NCBI GenBank assembly: GCA_021767705.1 | Contig: JAASSU010000012.1 | Location: forward strand, 1 to 32,735 | From: Bacteroidota bacterium | GTDB lineage: Bacteria; Bacteroidota; Bacteroidia; Bacteroidales; JAIPAH01 | Reading direction: 5' to 3' | Length of the DNA stretch: 32,735 nucleotides | Part shown: positions 1 to 9,840 of the stretch, one piece after another | Numbering within the stretch: position 1 is the first letter of the stretch | How the letters are laid out: each line of letters opens with the position of its first letter | Translations under genes and position numbers: made by a program | The notes under the pieces: generated by a model | The model's input: only the letters and a program-made list of their open reading frames with translations | The model's database searches: none | What the model was told of the DNA's origin: nothing

Positions 1-722
1 AAAATTCTTACACCGAGAAGCCCGGCGATATCAATACTTTGGCACTTGATGAGAACCAGGAGCTTTTGGCCCAAACAGCATTTGAATCAGGAAAACCTGT
101 TGTACTCATTTTAGCACAGGGCAGGCCACGGATTATCAGGAATATTGAGCCACAAACAGATGCTGTTTTGATGGCTTACCTTCCGGGTAATGAAGGAGCT
201 AATGCCATTGCTGATATTGTTCTTGGAGAAGTGAACCCCAGCGGCAAGCTACCTTTCTCTTATCCTCGTTATGAAAATGATCTTCTTCCATATGACCATA
301 AGTTTACTTCGGCTATTGATACAGAAAATGGATGGACGGCATATAATCCGCAATATCCCTTTGGGTTTGGATTAAGCTATACCAGTTTTGAATACAAGAA
401 TCTGACACTTGATAAAAAAGAGATCAGCCGGGATGAAGTGCTCAAAATCTCTGTGGATGTTACAAACACCGGCAACAGGGCGGGCAAAGAAGTGGTTCAA
501 CTCTATGTTACTGATAACTATGCCAGTGTAACACCATCCGTAAAGAGATTAAGAGATTATAAAAAGATTTCGCTGGATGCGGGAGAAACAAAAACAGTTT
601 CTTTTAAGCTCGATCCTTCGAAACTCGCTTTTGTAGGACGCGAAAACAAGTGGGTCCTCGAAAATGGAGAATTCACTGTAGAGATTAATAACATGAAAGA
701 TAATTTCAATCTAATTGATTAA
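1..722 (+). CDS. Glycoside hydrolase family 3 beta-glucosidase, C-terminal part (5' end outside window)
   Basis: Frame is open from the window edge (...SYTEKPGDINTLALDENQELL); GH3 C-terminal domain features (VLMAYLPGNEGANAIADIVLGEVNPSGKLPFSYPR) followed by a fibronectin III-like domain (VDVTNTGNRAGKEVVQLYV). Confidence 0.93.
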   Translation, partial: NSYTEKPGDINTLALDENQELLAQTAFESGKPVVLILAQGRPRIIRNIEPQTDAVLMAYLPGNEGANAIADIVLGEVNPSGKLPFSYPRYENDLLPYDHKFTSAIDTENGWTAYNPQYPFGFGLSYTSFEYKNLTLDKKEISRDEVLKISVDVTNTGNRAGKEVVQLYVTDNYASVTPSVKRLRDYKKISLDAGETKTVSFKLDPSKLAFVGRENKWVLENGEFTVEINNMKDNFNLID

Positions 723-738
723 ACTAAAATAAATTATT

Positions 739-3700
739 ATGAGAAAATTTGTTACAATCTTTTTTGCGGTTTTTCTGGGTGTGCATTTTGCTGCCGCTCA
801 GAAGGTCGTAAATGGAGTTGTTACCGGATCTGACACACAGGAGTCTCTGCCCGGAGTAAATGTAGTGGTGAAAGGAACAACTACCGGAACAGTCACCAAC
901 ATCGATGGTGAATACACACTCGAAGTTCCTGAAGATGCGGAAATCCTGCGGTTCTCATTCGTGGGATATTCGCCAAAAGAAGTGGAGATTGGTGACAGGA
1001 CAACTATTAATGTTGCTTTAGAATCACAGGCGCAATCGATTGAAGAGTTTGTGGTTGTGGGGTATGGTGTACAGAAGAAAAGCCTTGTAACCGGATCAAT
1101 TTCTAAGATTGAAGCGGAGGACTTGAGCCCGAACCAGTCGCGGATTGAACAATCGATCCAGGGTAAAACGGCTGGCGTAAACATCATGCAGGAGTCTGGT
1201 TCACCCGGTGCGGGCATGACGATCCGTATTCGCGGTACGGGAAGTAACATTAATTCTGATCCCTTATTTATTGTCGACGGAATGCGCACAGGAGGAATGG
1301 ACTATTTAAACCCGGATGACATTGAATCCATTGAAATACTGAAAGACGCCGCCTCGGCTGCCATCTATGGTGCTGAAGGTGCCAACGGGGTTGTGCTTAT
1401 TACCACCAAGTCCGGAAGCAAAGGGGACTCAAAGGTTACCTACAGCTTCAGCAATGGCACTCAGGAGGCCGTGAATTATGTTGATGTGATGAACGCCCGG
1501 CAATATGCCGATTATTTCAGTGAGGCTGATTGGATGGATCAAAATCCGGATGCTTTGGGTGAAGGAACAGACTGGATGAATGAAATTTTTCAGGTGGCTC
1601 CGATGCAGCAGCATAACCTGTCCATTCAAGGGGGGTCTGAAAAAACCAGCGTTTACGCATCTGCCTCTTATTATGACCAGGACGGTATTGTGGGCGGCAA
1701 TAAAACCAACTTCAACCGTGTTACGGCACGTTTAAACCTGGATCATGAAGTGAAAGACTGGCTGAAAATTGGTAGCCGCATATCTTATACCAACCTGAAC
1801 AGGAAGGCCATCAATGAGAATAACGAATTTGGGGGAGTTATCAGCAATGCCATGGCCATTGACCCGCTTACTCAAGTTTATGTTGATAACGTGGAGGATC
1901 TGCCAGAGCAATACCTGCCTCAGATTTATGCCAATTTCAGCAGACCAGAAAACTCTTCTCTGAAAGCTCCCGGGGATAACGGATATTTTGGTATGTCTCC
2001 TTATGTGCAGAATGAAATTGCAAACCCTATTGCCCAGATGAATAACGAACATAACAGATGGCAGCAAGATAAAGTTTTAGCTAATTTTTATGCAGAAATA
2101 AAGCCTGTTGAAGGGTTGAACATCCGTTCAAGTTATGATATTGACCTGTCTTATGGTAATTCACTGTATTGGACTCCGAGATATTATTATCACTCGATTA
2201 ATTATAATTTCAGAAACAGCACCGGCCAGTCTACAGATAAGTGGTACACCTGGCAATTAGAAAATGTAGCTGATTATTCTAAAACAATTGGTGACCACTC
2301 GATGAATTTTATGATGGGTATGACGGCAAGGGAATACAACCATTTTAACCTGAATGGATTCGGAGAGGTGCTACAGGAAGAAAGCTGGAATTTTGCAGTG
2401 CTCAATTCAGTACTTAGCGATACAACCCGTGCTGCTGCTGGAGGATACCGCGACGAAAACCGCCTGCTGTCTTATTTTGGACGTGTTCAGTATGATTACC
2501 AGGAGAAATACATGTTAAATGCCACTTTAAGAGCTGATGGGTCTTCAAAGTTAGCTGAAGGCAATAAGTTCAAATATTTCCCGGCCGTTTCTTTAGGTTG
2601 GGTGGTTACGAATGAAGAATTTAAGTTGCCGGATGTGATTGACTTTTTCAAGGTGCGCGCCAGTTGGGGCCGGAATGGTTCGATTGGGTCACTTGGAAAC
2701 TTTGATTATGTATCAACTATCATCAGCAATGCTGAATCAAGTTATTATCTGAGTGGTGGTAACAGGTTAACAGGAGCTGAGCCATCAAGCCTGGCTAACC
2801 CAAACCTTGTTTGGGAAACCAGTGAACAGATCGACATTGGTTTTGACCTTTATCTTTTTAACAGTCAGATAACCCTTTCTGGTGACTACTTCCAAAAAAC
2901 CACTATCGATCTGATTACTACAGGTCCGGTGCCTCTTTATGTTGGTAACGACCAGCCACTGGTAAATGCCGGTGATGTGGTGAACTCAGGTGTGGAACTT
3001 GAATTAGGGCTCAAGAAGAAAATGGGCGATTTCTCTTATGATATCATGGCTAATGCTGCATATCTTAAGAATGAAGTAACCTATATCGGTAACAGAGCCT
3101 CTGTTCTGTTAGGTGCTAACCTGGGTACTACCGGAGCTATCACAAGAGCTGAGGAAGGTATGCCAATGTGGTATTTTTATGGATACCAGGATGATGGTGT
3201 TTTTAGCTCCTGGCAGGAAGTGCAGAGCTACACCAATGAAGAAGGGGAGCTGATCCAGCCTCAAGCTGTTCCGGGCGATGTTAAGTTTAAAGACATCGAC
3301 GGTGATGGAAAAATTTCGGAAACGGATAAGACCATGATTGGTAACCCGCATCCTAAATGGACATTTGGACTTTCAAGTACATTTAAATATAGAGGGTTCG
3401 ACCTGAGCTTGTTCTTTAACGCACGTACAGGTGTGGACACCTACTTTGGTGCTTATCGTACCGACTTAGGGAAAAACAACAAACCGGCATTTTTCTATGA
3501 AGATGCATGGAGCCCGGAGAATAACTCTGCTGACTTCCCCAGAATCACAGTGAGTGATCCTAACGGAAATTTCTCTCATAACAGCATGTTTGTATTCGAT
3601 GGTTCATTTATTCGCTTGCAATCAGCCGAACTTGGATACACGCTGCCTCGTAACTTGACCGATAAAGTTAAAGTGGAGCGCTTAAGAGTTTTTGTTTCAG

Positions 3701-3846
3701 GACAAAACCTGTTCCTCTTAACGAAATACCCCGGCGATCCTGAAATAGGAAACACCGGAGGCTATGGCGGTAGCAGTATTGGAGTGGATCGCGGCCTTTA
3801 TCCAAGGTCCAGGGTAATAAGCTTTGGAGCCAAGGTTACAATTTAA
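739..3846 (+). CDS. SusC/RagA-family TonB-dependent outer membrane receptor
   Basis: 1035 aa; signal peptide, carboxypeptidase-like repeat domain (VNGVVTGSDTQESLPGVNVVVKGTTTGT), plug domain (GAEGANGVVLITTKSG), C-terminal beta-barrel; followed by SusD. Confidence 0.97.
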   Translation: MRKFVTIFFAVFLGVHFAAAQKVVNGVVTGSDTQESLPGVNVVVKGTTTGTVTNIDGEYTLEVPEDAEILRFSFVGYSPKEVEIGDRTTINVALESQAQSIEEFVVVGYGVQKKSLVTGSISKIEAEDLSPNQSRIEQSIQGKTAGVNIMQESGSPGAGMTIRIRGTGSNINSDPLFIVDGMRTGGMDYLNPDDIESIEILKDAASAAIYGAEGANGVVLITTKSGSKGDSKVTYSFSNGTQEAVNYVDVMNARQYADYFSEADWMDQNPDALGEGTDWMNEIFQVAPMQQHNLSIQGGSEKTSVYASASYYDQDGIVGGNKTNFNRVTARLNLDHEVKDWLKIGSRISYTNLNRKAINENNEFGGVISNAMAIDPLTQVYVDNVEDLPEQYLPQIYANFSRPENSSLKAPGDNGYFGMSPYVQNEIANPIAQMNNEHNRWQQDKVLANFYAEIKPVEGLNIRSSYDIDLSYGNSLYWTPRYYYHSINYNFRNSTGQSTDKWYTWQLENVADYSKTIGDHSMNFMMGMTAREYNHFNLNGFGEVLQEESWNFAVLNSVLSDTTRAAAGGYRDENRLLSYFGRVQYDYQEKYMLNATLRADGSSKLAEGNKFKYFPAVSLGWVVTNEEFKLPDVIDFFKVRASWGRNGSIGSLGNFDYVSTIISNAESSYYLSGGNRLTGAEPSSLANPNLVWETSEQIDIGFDLYLFNSQITLSGDYFQKTTIDLITTGPVPLYVGNDQPLVNAGDVVNSGVELELGLKKKMGDFSYDIMANAAYLKNEVTYIGNRASVLLGANLGTTGAITRAEEGMPMWYFYGYQDDGVFSSWQEVQSYTNEEGELIQPQAVPGDVKFKDIDGDGKISETDKTMIGNPHPKWTFGLSSTFKYRGFDLSLFFNARTGVDTYFGAYRTDLGKNNKPAFFYEDAWSPENNSADFPRITVSDPNGNFSHNSMFVFDGSFIRLQSAELGYTLPRNLTDKVKVERLRVFVSGQNLFLLTKYPGDPEIGNTGGYGGSSIGVDRGLYPRSRVISFGAKVTI

Positions 3847-3925
3847 GCTTAGCTACTTTTTAGCTCCAAATGCTATGATACGGAGCTGGAAAATGAATAT
3901 AATAAATTACAAAATTTTAAAAGAA

Positions 3926-5449
3926 ATGAAAATGAAAAAGATAATCCTGTTTAGTTTGCTTATCGTTTTCGCAAGCTCATGCGAAAAGGACTGGCTCGAA
4001 TTGGAACCCATTGGTCAAAAGTTTGAATCAAACTATTATGAAACCGAAGAGGAAATATTTTCCGGACTGGTTGCTGCCTACTCTATTTTGCAACCAAAAT
4101 ACTATAGTGGCTGGTCTTCATATTATTTTCTGGCCAATTTTCCCAGCGACGATTCCAAAGTAGTTGGCGGTGGCCCGGGAGACCGTCCTGAATACCATGA
4201 AATTGCAAATTTTAATACTGCACCTACAAATACTGCCGTATTGCAGCTTTGGCGCAGGAATTTCTATGGTGTATACAGGGCAAATGTTGTGCTTGCCAAC
4301 GCCAATCCCGAGGCTTCGCAGAAATCAGTGGAATATATTGCTGAAGCGAAGTTTTTAAGGGCATACTACTATTTTGAATTGCTGCGCTTCTTTGGCGATG
4401 TGCCGTTGATTACAGAACAGTTAAGTCCTGAGGAGTATAATAAGCCCAGGGATCCTGCTGAAGATGTTTTTGCTCAAATCATTACTGATTTAACTGAAGC
4501 TGCAAGCGACCTGCCGGAAAAATCGCAACTGGCAAGTGATGAGCTCTACAGAGCTACCAAAGGGGCTGCAAACGCACTCTTAGGCAAGGTTTACCTCTAC
4601 ATGGCTTCACCTTACTATCAGCAGACTTACGATTTTCCTGAATCGGCTAACAAGTATTACGAGCTGGCTGCCGGTGAGTTTGAGAAAGTGATTGGCACAG
4701 GATACGCGCTGGAAGAAAATTACGATGATATATGGCAATACAGCCACGAACACGGGGTAGAGTCAATTTTTGAAATTGAATACGCCAATATTAACAGAGG
4801 TGGCGACTGGGGTAATGGACGAGTCAACGGTGGTAACATCGACGTGCAGATGTCCGGGCCACGGGGAATTGCCACAGACACGCTCCTTTCAGGATGGGGT
4901 TTCGATATGGTTTCTCAGGATTTGATTGCAGCTTATGATGCTGAAGGTGATTCTGAGCGTAAAAATGGTACCGCCTATGGAGAAGCTTTCCTTACTTCAA
5001 TAGGTGCCACTTCGTGGGAACAGAACGAAGGCTATACCGGATGGTTTAGTAAAAAACGTGCCCCTTGGGCTCACCTCACTTCAGAGTCTTCGCCAGAGTG
5101 GAATTTTGAAACGAATGAGCGCATGATCCGCTATGCGGATGTGCTGCTTATGTGTGCCGAAGCATACCTTCAGTCGGGAACCGGCAATCCGGCACCGCTG
5201 GTAAACCAGGTGCGTGAACGTGCATCGCTCGATCCGCTGGGTACGGTTACCATGGAGGATATCAAGCTTGAGCGTCGCCTGGAGCTTGCTATGGAAGGAC
5301 ACCGTTTCTTCGACCTCGTCAGATGGGGCGATGCTGCCAGCGTTTTAGGAAAGTATGGCTTTGTTGAAGGGACCCATGAGGTGTTCCCAATCCCTCAGTC
5401 AGAAATTGATAATTCGAACGGAGCACTGGAGCAAAACAGCAATTATTAA
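3926..5449 (+). CDS. SusD/RagB-family nutrient-binding outer membrane lipoprotein
   Basis: Lipoprotein signal MKMKKIILFSLLIVFASSCEKD; SusD features (AEAKFLRAYYYFELLRFFGDVPLIT, ERRLELAMEGHRFFDLVRWG). Start trimmed from the ORF track start at 3824, which lies inside susC. Confidence 0.95.
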   Translation: MKMKKIILFSLLIVFASSCEKDWLELEPIGQKFESNYYETEEEIFSGLVAAYSILQPKYYSGWSSYYFLANFPSDDSKVVGGGPGDRPEYHEIANFNTAPTNTAVLQLWRRNFYGVYRANVVLANANPEASQKSVEYIAEAKFLRAYYYFELLRFFGDVPLITEQLSPEEYNKPRDPAEDVFAQIITDLTEAASDLPEKSQLASDELYRATKGAANALLGKVYLYMASPYYQQTYDFPESANKYYELAAGEFEKVIGTGYALEENYDDIWQYSHEHGVESIFEIEYANINRGGDWGNGRVNGGNIDVQMSGPRGIATDTLLSGWGFDMVSQDLIAAYDAEGDSERKNGTAYGEAFLTSIGATSWEQNEGYTGWFSKKRAPWAHLTSESSPEWNFETNERMIRYADVLLMCAEAYLQSGTGNPAPLVNQVRERASLDPLGTVTMEDIKLERRLELAMEGHRFFDLVRWGDAASVLGKYGFVEGTHEVFPIPQSEIDNSNGALEQNSNY

Positions 5450-5556
5450 TAAAAGAATCAGAAGAAATATCAATCACGAATTATAACGTGAGAATTAAAA
5501 TAAGAAAACAAACAACGTTTATTAAAACTATTATTTAATCTAAAATCATAATTATT

Positions 5557-7020
5557 ATGAAAAAATTCAATTTGTTTTTAAGCATGGCAATGATAGCAAT
5601 GCTTGGTTTTTTCACTGCATGTGAAAAAGATGAAAATGACGAACCCGATGTGCCAAATCCGTTTGCCGATTTCGACTACGAAGTAAGTGAGGACAACCCA
5701 CTACAAGTGTCGTTCACTAATAAGTCTACGAATTCAGAGACTTACATGTGGGACTTTGGTGATGGTCAGACTTCTACAGAAGCAAATCCGGTGCATGAAT
5801 TTGCATCTGCCGGTGCATATGATGTAAAATTAACCGCAACAAATTCTGCAGATGTGAGTACTTCTGTTACTAAAACCGTAGACCTCGTGGAATCGACCTT
5901 GTTGGCCGGCGATAATTCGAAGACCTGGAAACTTTATCGTGAGGGCATTAGCATGTCTTTTGGCCCAACGGCTGAGGATCAGAGCTGGTGGCCAGGCCTC
6001 GCAAACGATGGCTCAAGGCCATGTGTGTACTATCATGAGTTTACTTTTACTGCCGATGGTACATTCGAGTTTAATGATAATGGTGTTTTCTGGGGTGAAT
6101 TCGGTGTATGGGATCCCGAAAGCGACCTGTATGAAACATGTTTCGAAGCAATACCTGAAAATATGGTTAACGTTAACGGCGACGATGTGAGCGCATGGCT
6201 CAGCGGAACACATGAATACACCTACGATCGTGAGGCAGGTAAAGTTACTTTGAATGGCCTCGGAGCATGGATGGGTATCCCCAAACTTGGAACAAACGGC
6301 GAAACGCTTGTTCCGGTAGAGAGTGTTACGTTCAATGTTGAATTCACTGAGAATGCAGGATATGACCTGATGACCGTAGGTTTTGATTGGGGTGATGCAG
6401 GTTATTGGAAAATCACATACGCAAGCTATTCAGATCCTTCATTGGAGCCTGAGGTTGTAACGGAAGAAGAACCTTTCGGTGAAGACCTGGAAGATATTAC
6501 TCCAACTGAAATTTTTGCTTCATTTGCTTCCAAAGACGCTGCTGACCTCGTAACTATCGACACTATTACTTCAGGTTCTGTTGTTGAATTTGGTGTTGAA
6601 GATCCGATGGACGCTACCGCTCTCGTTGGTGAGTTTACAAGAGTAGAAGGTGTTCAGTACCAGGAGCTTCAGTTCCGTGCAAGTCCTGAACCAAAAGACA
6701 TCCAGTTCAATAACTTCACTACAGTTTCAATTGATGTTCTTGTTCCTGCTGATACTGATTTTGATGGTACTGACCTTCAGAAACACATGGTATTCGGTTT
6801 TGGCGACATGAGCGAAACAGAACAGTGGTGGACAGATATCGAGCAGTATGAAGTGGCAGGTGATGATCTTGTTGTGGGTGAATGGACAACCTATACATTC
6901 AACCTTGGAGATACAGAAGTGCTCACAAGAAACGACCTCGACATGATCTACCTCGGCCTCGGTGGCGGTGGTCACAGTGCAGGTGGTACTTTCTACGTTC
7001 GTAATCTTACTTTTGAATAA
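5557..7020 (+). CDS. PKD-domain surface lipoprotein with C-terminal carbohydrate-binding-like module (probable surface glycan-binding protein)
   Basis: Lipobox FFTACEKD; PKD signature YMWDFGDGQTSTEANPVHEFASAGAYDVKLTATN; beta-rich C-terminal module; position directly after susD. Confidence 0.8.
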   Translation: MKKFNLFLSMAMIAMLGFFTACEKDENDEPDVPNPFADFDYEVSEDNPLQVSFTNKSTNSETYMWDFGDGQTSTEANPVHEFASAGAYDVKLTATNSADVSTSVTKTVDLVESTLLAGDNSKTWKLYREGISMSFGPTAEDQSWWPGLANDGSRPCVYYHEFTFTADGTFEFNDNGVFWGEFGVWDPESDLYETCFEAIPENMVNVNGDDVSAWLSGTHEYTYDREAGKVTLNGLGAWMGIPKLGTNGETLVPVESVTFNVEFTENAGYDLMTVGFDWGDAGYWKITYASYSDPSLEPEVVTEEEPFGEDLEDITPTEIFASFASKDAADLVTIDTITSGSVVEFGVEDPMDATALVGEFTRVEGVQYQELQFRASPEPKDIQFNNFTTVSIDVLVPADTDFDGTDLQKHMVFGFGDMSETEQWWTDIEQYEVAGDDLVVGEWTTYTFNLGDTEVLTRNDLDMIYLGLGGGGHSAGGTFYVRNLTFE

Positions 7021-7029
7021 GAGTATCAT

Positions 7030-7069
7030 ATACTATGATGTGGCAGGTTTTACCGCCACATCATAGTAT
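7030..7069. terminator. Strong hairpin / possible terminator or attenuator inside the PUL
   Basis: Perfect 15-bp inverted repeat ATACTATGATGTGGC...GCCACATCATAGTAT, 10-nt loop, T-rich downstream but without a long U tract. Confidence 0.6.
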
Positions 7070-7197
7070 TGCTTTATTAGTTTTTACGCTTGAATTTTAT
7101 AAGGTTGCTGCAAGCAACTACGAAATGGCAGGTTTCTATCCGGCGCAACCATTACAATCGTACTTATGATTTTAGCAGCTTTTTAAAAAACTATTGT

Positions 7198-8013
7198 ATG
7201 AAAAAAATAACAGGATTTCTGATAGCCCTCGCTTTTCTTGTCGCCTCATGCGAAACCGAAAAGAAGGAGATCCCTGCACCCGACGGGTATGAGCTTGTTT
7301 GGCATGATGAGTTTGATTATAAAGGCTTACCCAACTCAGCCAAATGGAGTTACGATACCGAGGGGAATGACTATGGATGGGGTAATAATGAGCTACAGTT
7401 TTACACTGCAGAAGATAAAGAGAATGCGTTTGTAGATGGTGACCACTTGCACATCATAGCCAAAAAAGAACAAAAAGGCGGGAAAGAATATACCTCGGCC
7501 CGTTTGATAACAAAAAATAAAGGCGACTGGAAATACGGCAGATTTGAAATTCGCGCAAAATTACCCGAAGGGCGCGGCATATGGCCGGCAATATGGATGC
7601 TTCCTACTGACTGGGAGTATGGTGGATGGCCCGATTCGGGGGAAATTGATATTATGGAGCACGTAGGCTATGAACCGGATTCAGTTTATGCTACAGCTCA
7701 CACAGGTGCCTACAATCACATTAAAGGAACACAAAAATCACAGGGGATACACGTTGATCCGCTTTATGGACAGTTTCACGATTTTGCCCTCGAATGGGAA
7801 GAAGACGAATATCGTGTATACATGAACGATGTCCATTATTTTACTTTTGAGAATGAAAACCAATCCCACATGGAATGGCCTTTCGACAAACGGTTTCACC
7901 TCCTGCTAAATGTGGCAGTTGGCGGTAACTGGGGAGGGAAAAAAGGCGTGGATAAGTCTGTTTTTCCGCAAGAGATGGTCGTTGACTATGTGCGTGTTTT
8001 TAAAAAGAAATAG
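7198..8013 (+). CDS. GH16 family endo-beta-1,3(4)-glucanase (laminarinase-like), lipoprotein
   Basis: Lipobox FLVASCETE; catalytic motif GEIDIMEHVGY; WPFDKRFHLLLNVAVGGNWGG. Start placed at MKKITGFLIALAF; the ORF track start at 7090 is an upstream in-frame extension. Confidence 0.94.
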   Translation: MKKITGFLIALAFLVASCETEKKEIPAPDGYELVWHDEFDYKGLPNSAKWSYDTEGNDYGWGNNELQFYTAEDKENAFVDGDHLHIIAKKEQKGGKEYTSARLITKNKGDWKYGRFEIRAKLPEGRGIWPAIWMLPTDWEYGGWPDSGEIDIMEHVGYEPDSVYATAHTGAYNHIKGTQKSQGIHVDPLYGQFHDFALEWEEDEYRVYMNDVHYFTFENENQSHMEWPFDKRFHLLLNVAVGGNWGGKKGVDKSVFPQEMVVDYVRVFKKK

Positions 8014-8016
8014 AGC

Positions 8017-9825
8017 ATGATTAGTTTAAGTAAGGTTGCGTTGATAGTTGGATTGATGGCGGCACCCCTCCTGGGTGCTGCCCAATCCAGCGTTTTGGTC
8101 TGGCAGGATGAGTTTGAAGGCACAGGATTGCCCGATAATACGAAATGGGGATATGATGTTGGTGGTGATGGCTGGGGAAATAATGAGCTTCAGTATTATA
8201 CCGGATCGGATACCAATAACGCCCGGCTGCACAACGGCAAGCTGATTATTGAAGCTCATAAAGAGAGCTATTTAGGAAAAGACTACACTTCGGCCCGGCT
8301 GGTGACCAGAAACAAAGGCGACTGGAAATATGGCCGTGTGGAGGTACGTGCAAAAGTGCCCGCCGGAACAGGTACATGGCCTGCCGTTTGGATGCTTCCT
8401 ACCGATTGGGAGTACGGCGGATGGCCAGCATCCGGTGAAATCGACATCATGGAGTATGTCGGTTACGACCCCAATATTGTTCACCAAACAGTACATACAC
8501 AGGCATACAATCACCTCAATGGAACAGAGCAAACCAGTTCCACAACACTGGCTACTGCAGAGGAAGAATTTCATATTTATGCCATTGAATGGTCGGAAGA
8601 CAAAATTGATTTCTTTGTCGATGGAGTATTGCGCTTTACTTTCGAAAATGAAGGAACATGGCAGAAATGGCCTTTTGATAAGCGTTTTCACCTTCTTTTA
8701 AATGTAGCCATCGGTGGTAATTGGGGCGGTGTGCAAGGGGTGGATGACTCGATTTTCCCGGTGCAGATGGAAGTCGACTACGTCCGCGTTTATCAAGCAC
8801 CCGGCCATTTTGAGATTACCGGAGAGACCTACATCCAGCCCAATGCTGAGCAAGTGGAATTTTCAATTTCAAATGTGATTGAGGGCGAGTTTGAGTGGTC
8901 GGTGCCGGCAGACGCTGAGATTGTATCCGGACAAGGCACAAACACTATTTCTGTTAACTGGGGAAATACCGAAGGGGATGTGGCCGTTGAACTGACAGTT
9001 AACGATGAAACCTATAACTACAGCAAATCGGTTCAGCTTTTGACGGTGCCAGTGGGAGAAGAATATGTGATGGACCATTTTGATGATCAAAGCATTGAGA
9101 ATATCTCCTATTCGAATAACGATCTTAACTCATTTGCCTTTAGTGAGGAGAACAGCGAACTCAAAGTATCATATCAAATCGCGGATCCCGGGCTGTGGCC
9201 TAAGTTTATTGTCGACTTTGAAAATCCTATCGATCTGTCGGGTCATCAAAGTATGCAAGTGCGGTTAAAGACTTATAACAACAGTGGTTCTGTGAGAATG
9301 CGGGTAGACCTTATGGACAAGCAAGGGCGCCAAACCAATGCGAACCCTGTTTTTGAGATCGAGCCTGTCGGCGATGGTGAGTATCACGATTATCACTACA
9401 ATTTTGCCGGTAATTGGGCTGCCGGGGCACCAAATTTTGGAGAAACCGTTAACAGGCAAATGATTCAAAAAGCCGTGGTTTATTTAAATTATGGTTTTTA
9501 TGGAATCGATAATGCCTCCGATTCTTTATGGATTGATTTCATTAAGATGAATAGCGAGCCTCTTGCTTATGGTGAGTTAAACCGTGAGATGAAAATTACG
9601 GTTTCCCCTAATCCGGCCACCAGCTATTTTACTATTCCAAAAACAGATCAGAAGGTTGACAGGGTAAGGATTCTTGATATGACCGGAAGGGTGGTTAAAG
9701 AAACGTATTACAACACCAATCGCGTAACGATAGGTGATCTGCCGCAAGGGGTTTATATGGTCTTGCTTTTCGATGAAAATAATATACTGAAATACAGAAC
9801 TAAACTAATAAAATCGAATTACTAA
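8017..9825 (+). CDS. GH16 family glucanase with accessory beta-sandwich modules and T9SS type A sorting domain
   Basis: GEIDIMEYVGY catalytic motif; PKD/Ig-like middle domain; CBM-like module; C-terminal ITVSPNPATSYF...VRILDMTGRVV...LPQGVYMV. Confidence 0.93.
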   Translation: MISLSKVALIVGLMAAPLLGAAQSSVLVWQDEFEGTGLPDNTKWGYDVGGDGWGNNELQYYTGSDTNNARLHNGKLIIEAHKESYLGKDYTSARLVTRNKGDWKYGRVEVRAKVPAGTGTWPAVWMLPTDWEYGGWPASGEIDIMEYVGYDPNIVHQTVHTQAYNHLNGTEQTSSTTLATAEEEFHIYAIEWSEDKIDFFVDGVLRFTFENEGTWQKWPFDKRFHLLLNVAIGGNWGGVQGVDDSIFPVQMEVDYVRVYQAPGHFEITGETYIQPNAEQVEFSISNVIEGEFEWSVPADAEIVSGQGTNTISVNWGNTEGDVAVELTVNDETYNYSKSVQLLTVPVGEEYVMDHFDDQSIENISYSNNDLNSFAFSEENSELKVSYQIADPGLWPKFIVDFENPIDLSGHQSMQVRLKTYNNSGSVRMRVDLMDKQGRQTNANPVFEIEPVGDGEYHDYHYNFAGNWAAGAPNFGETVNRQMIQKAVVYLNYGFYGIDNASDSLWIDFIKMNSEPLAYGELNREMKITVSPNPATSYFTIPKTDQKVDRVRILDMTGRVVKETYYNTNRVTIGDLPQGVYMVLLFDENNILKYRTKLIKSNY

Positions 9826-9840
9826 CTAAATCATTGAATT

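Noticed and set aside
798-1289. 163-aa minus-strand ORF inside susC
   Set aside because: Antisense of a conserved SusC coding region; low-complexity Ser/Thr/Pro-rich translation typical of shadow ORFs.
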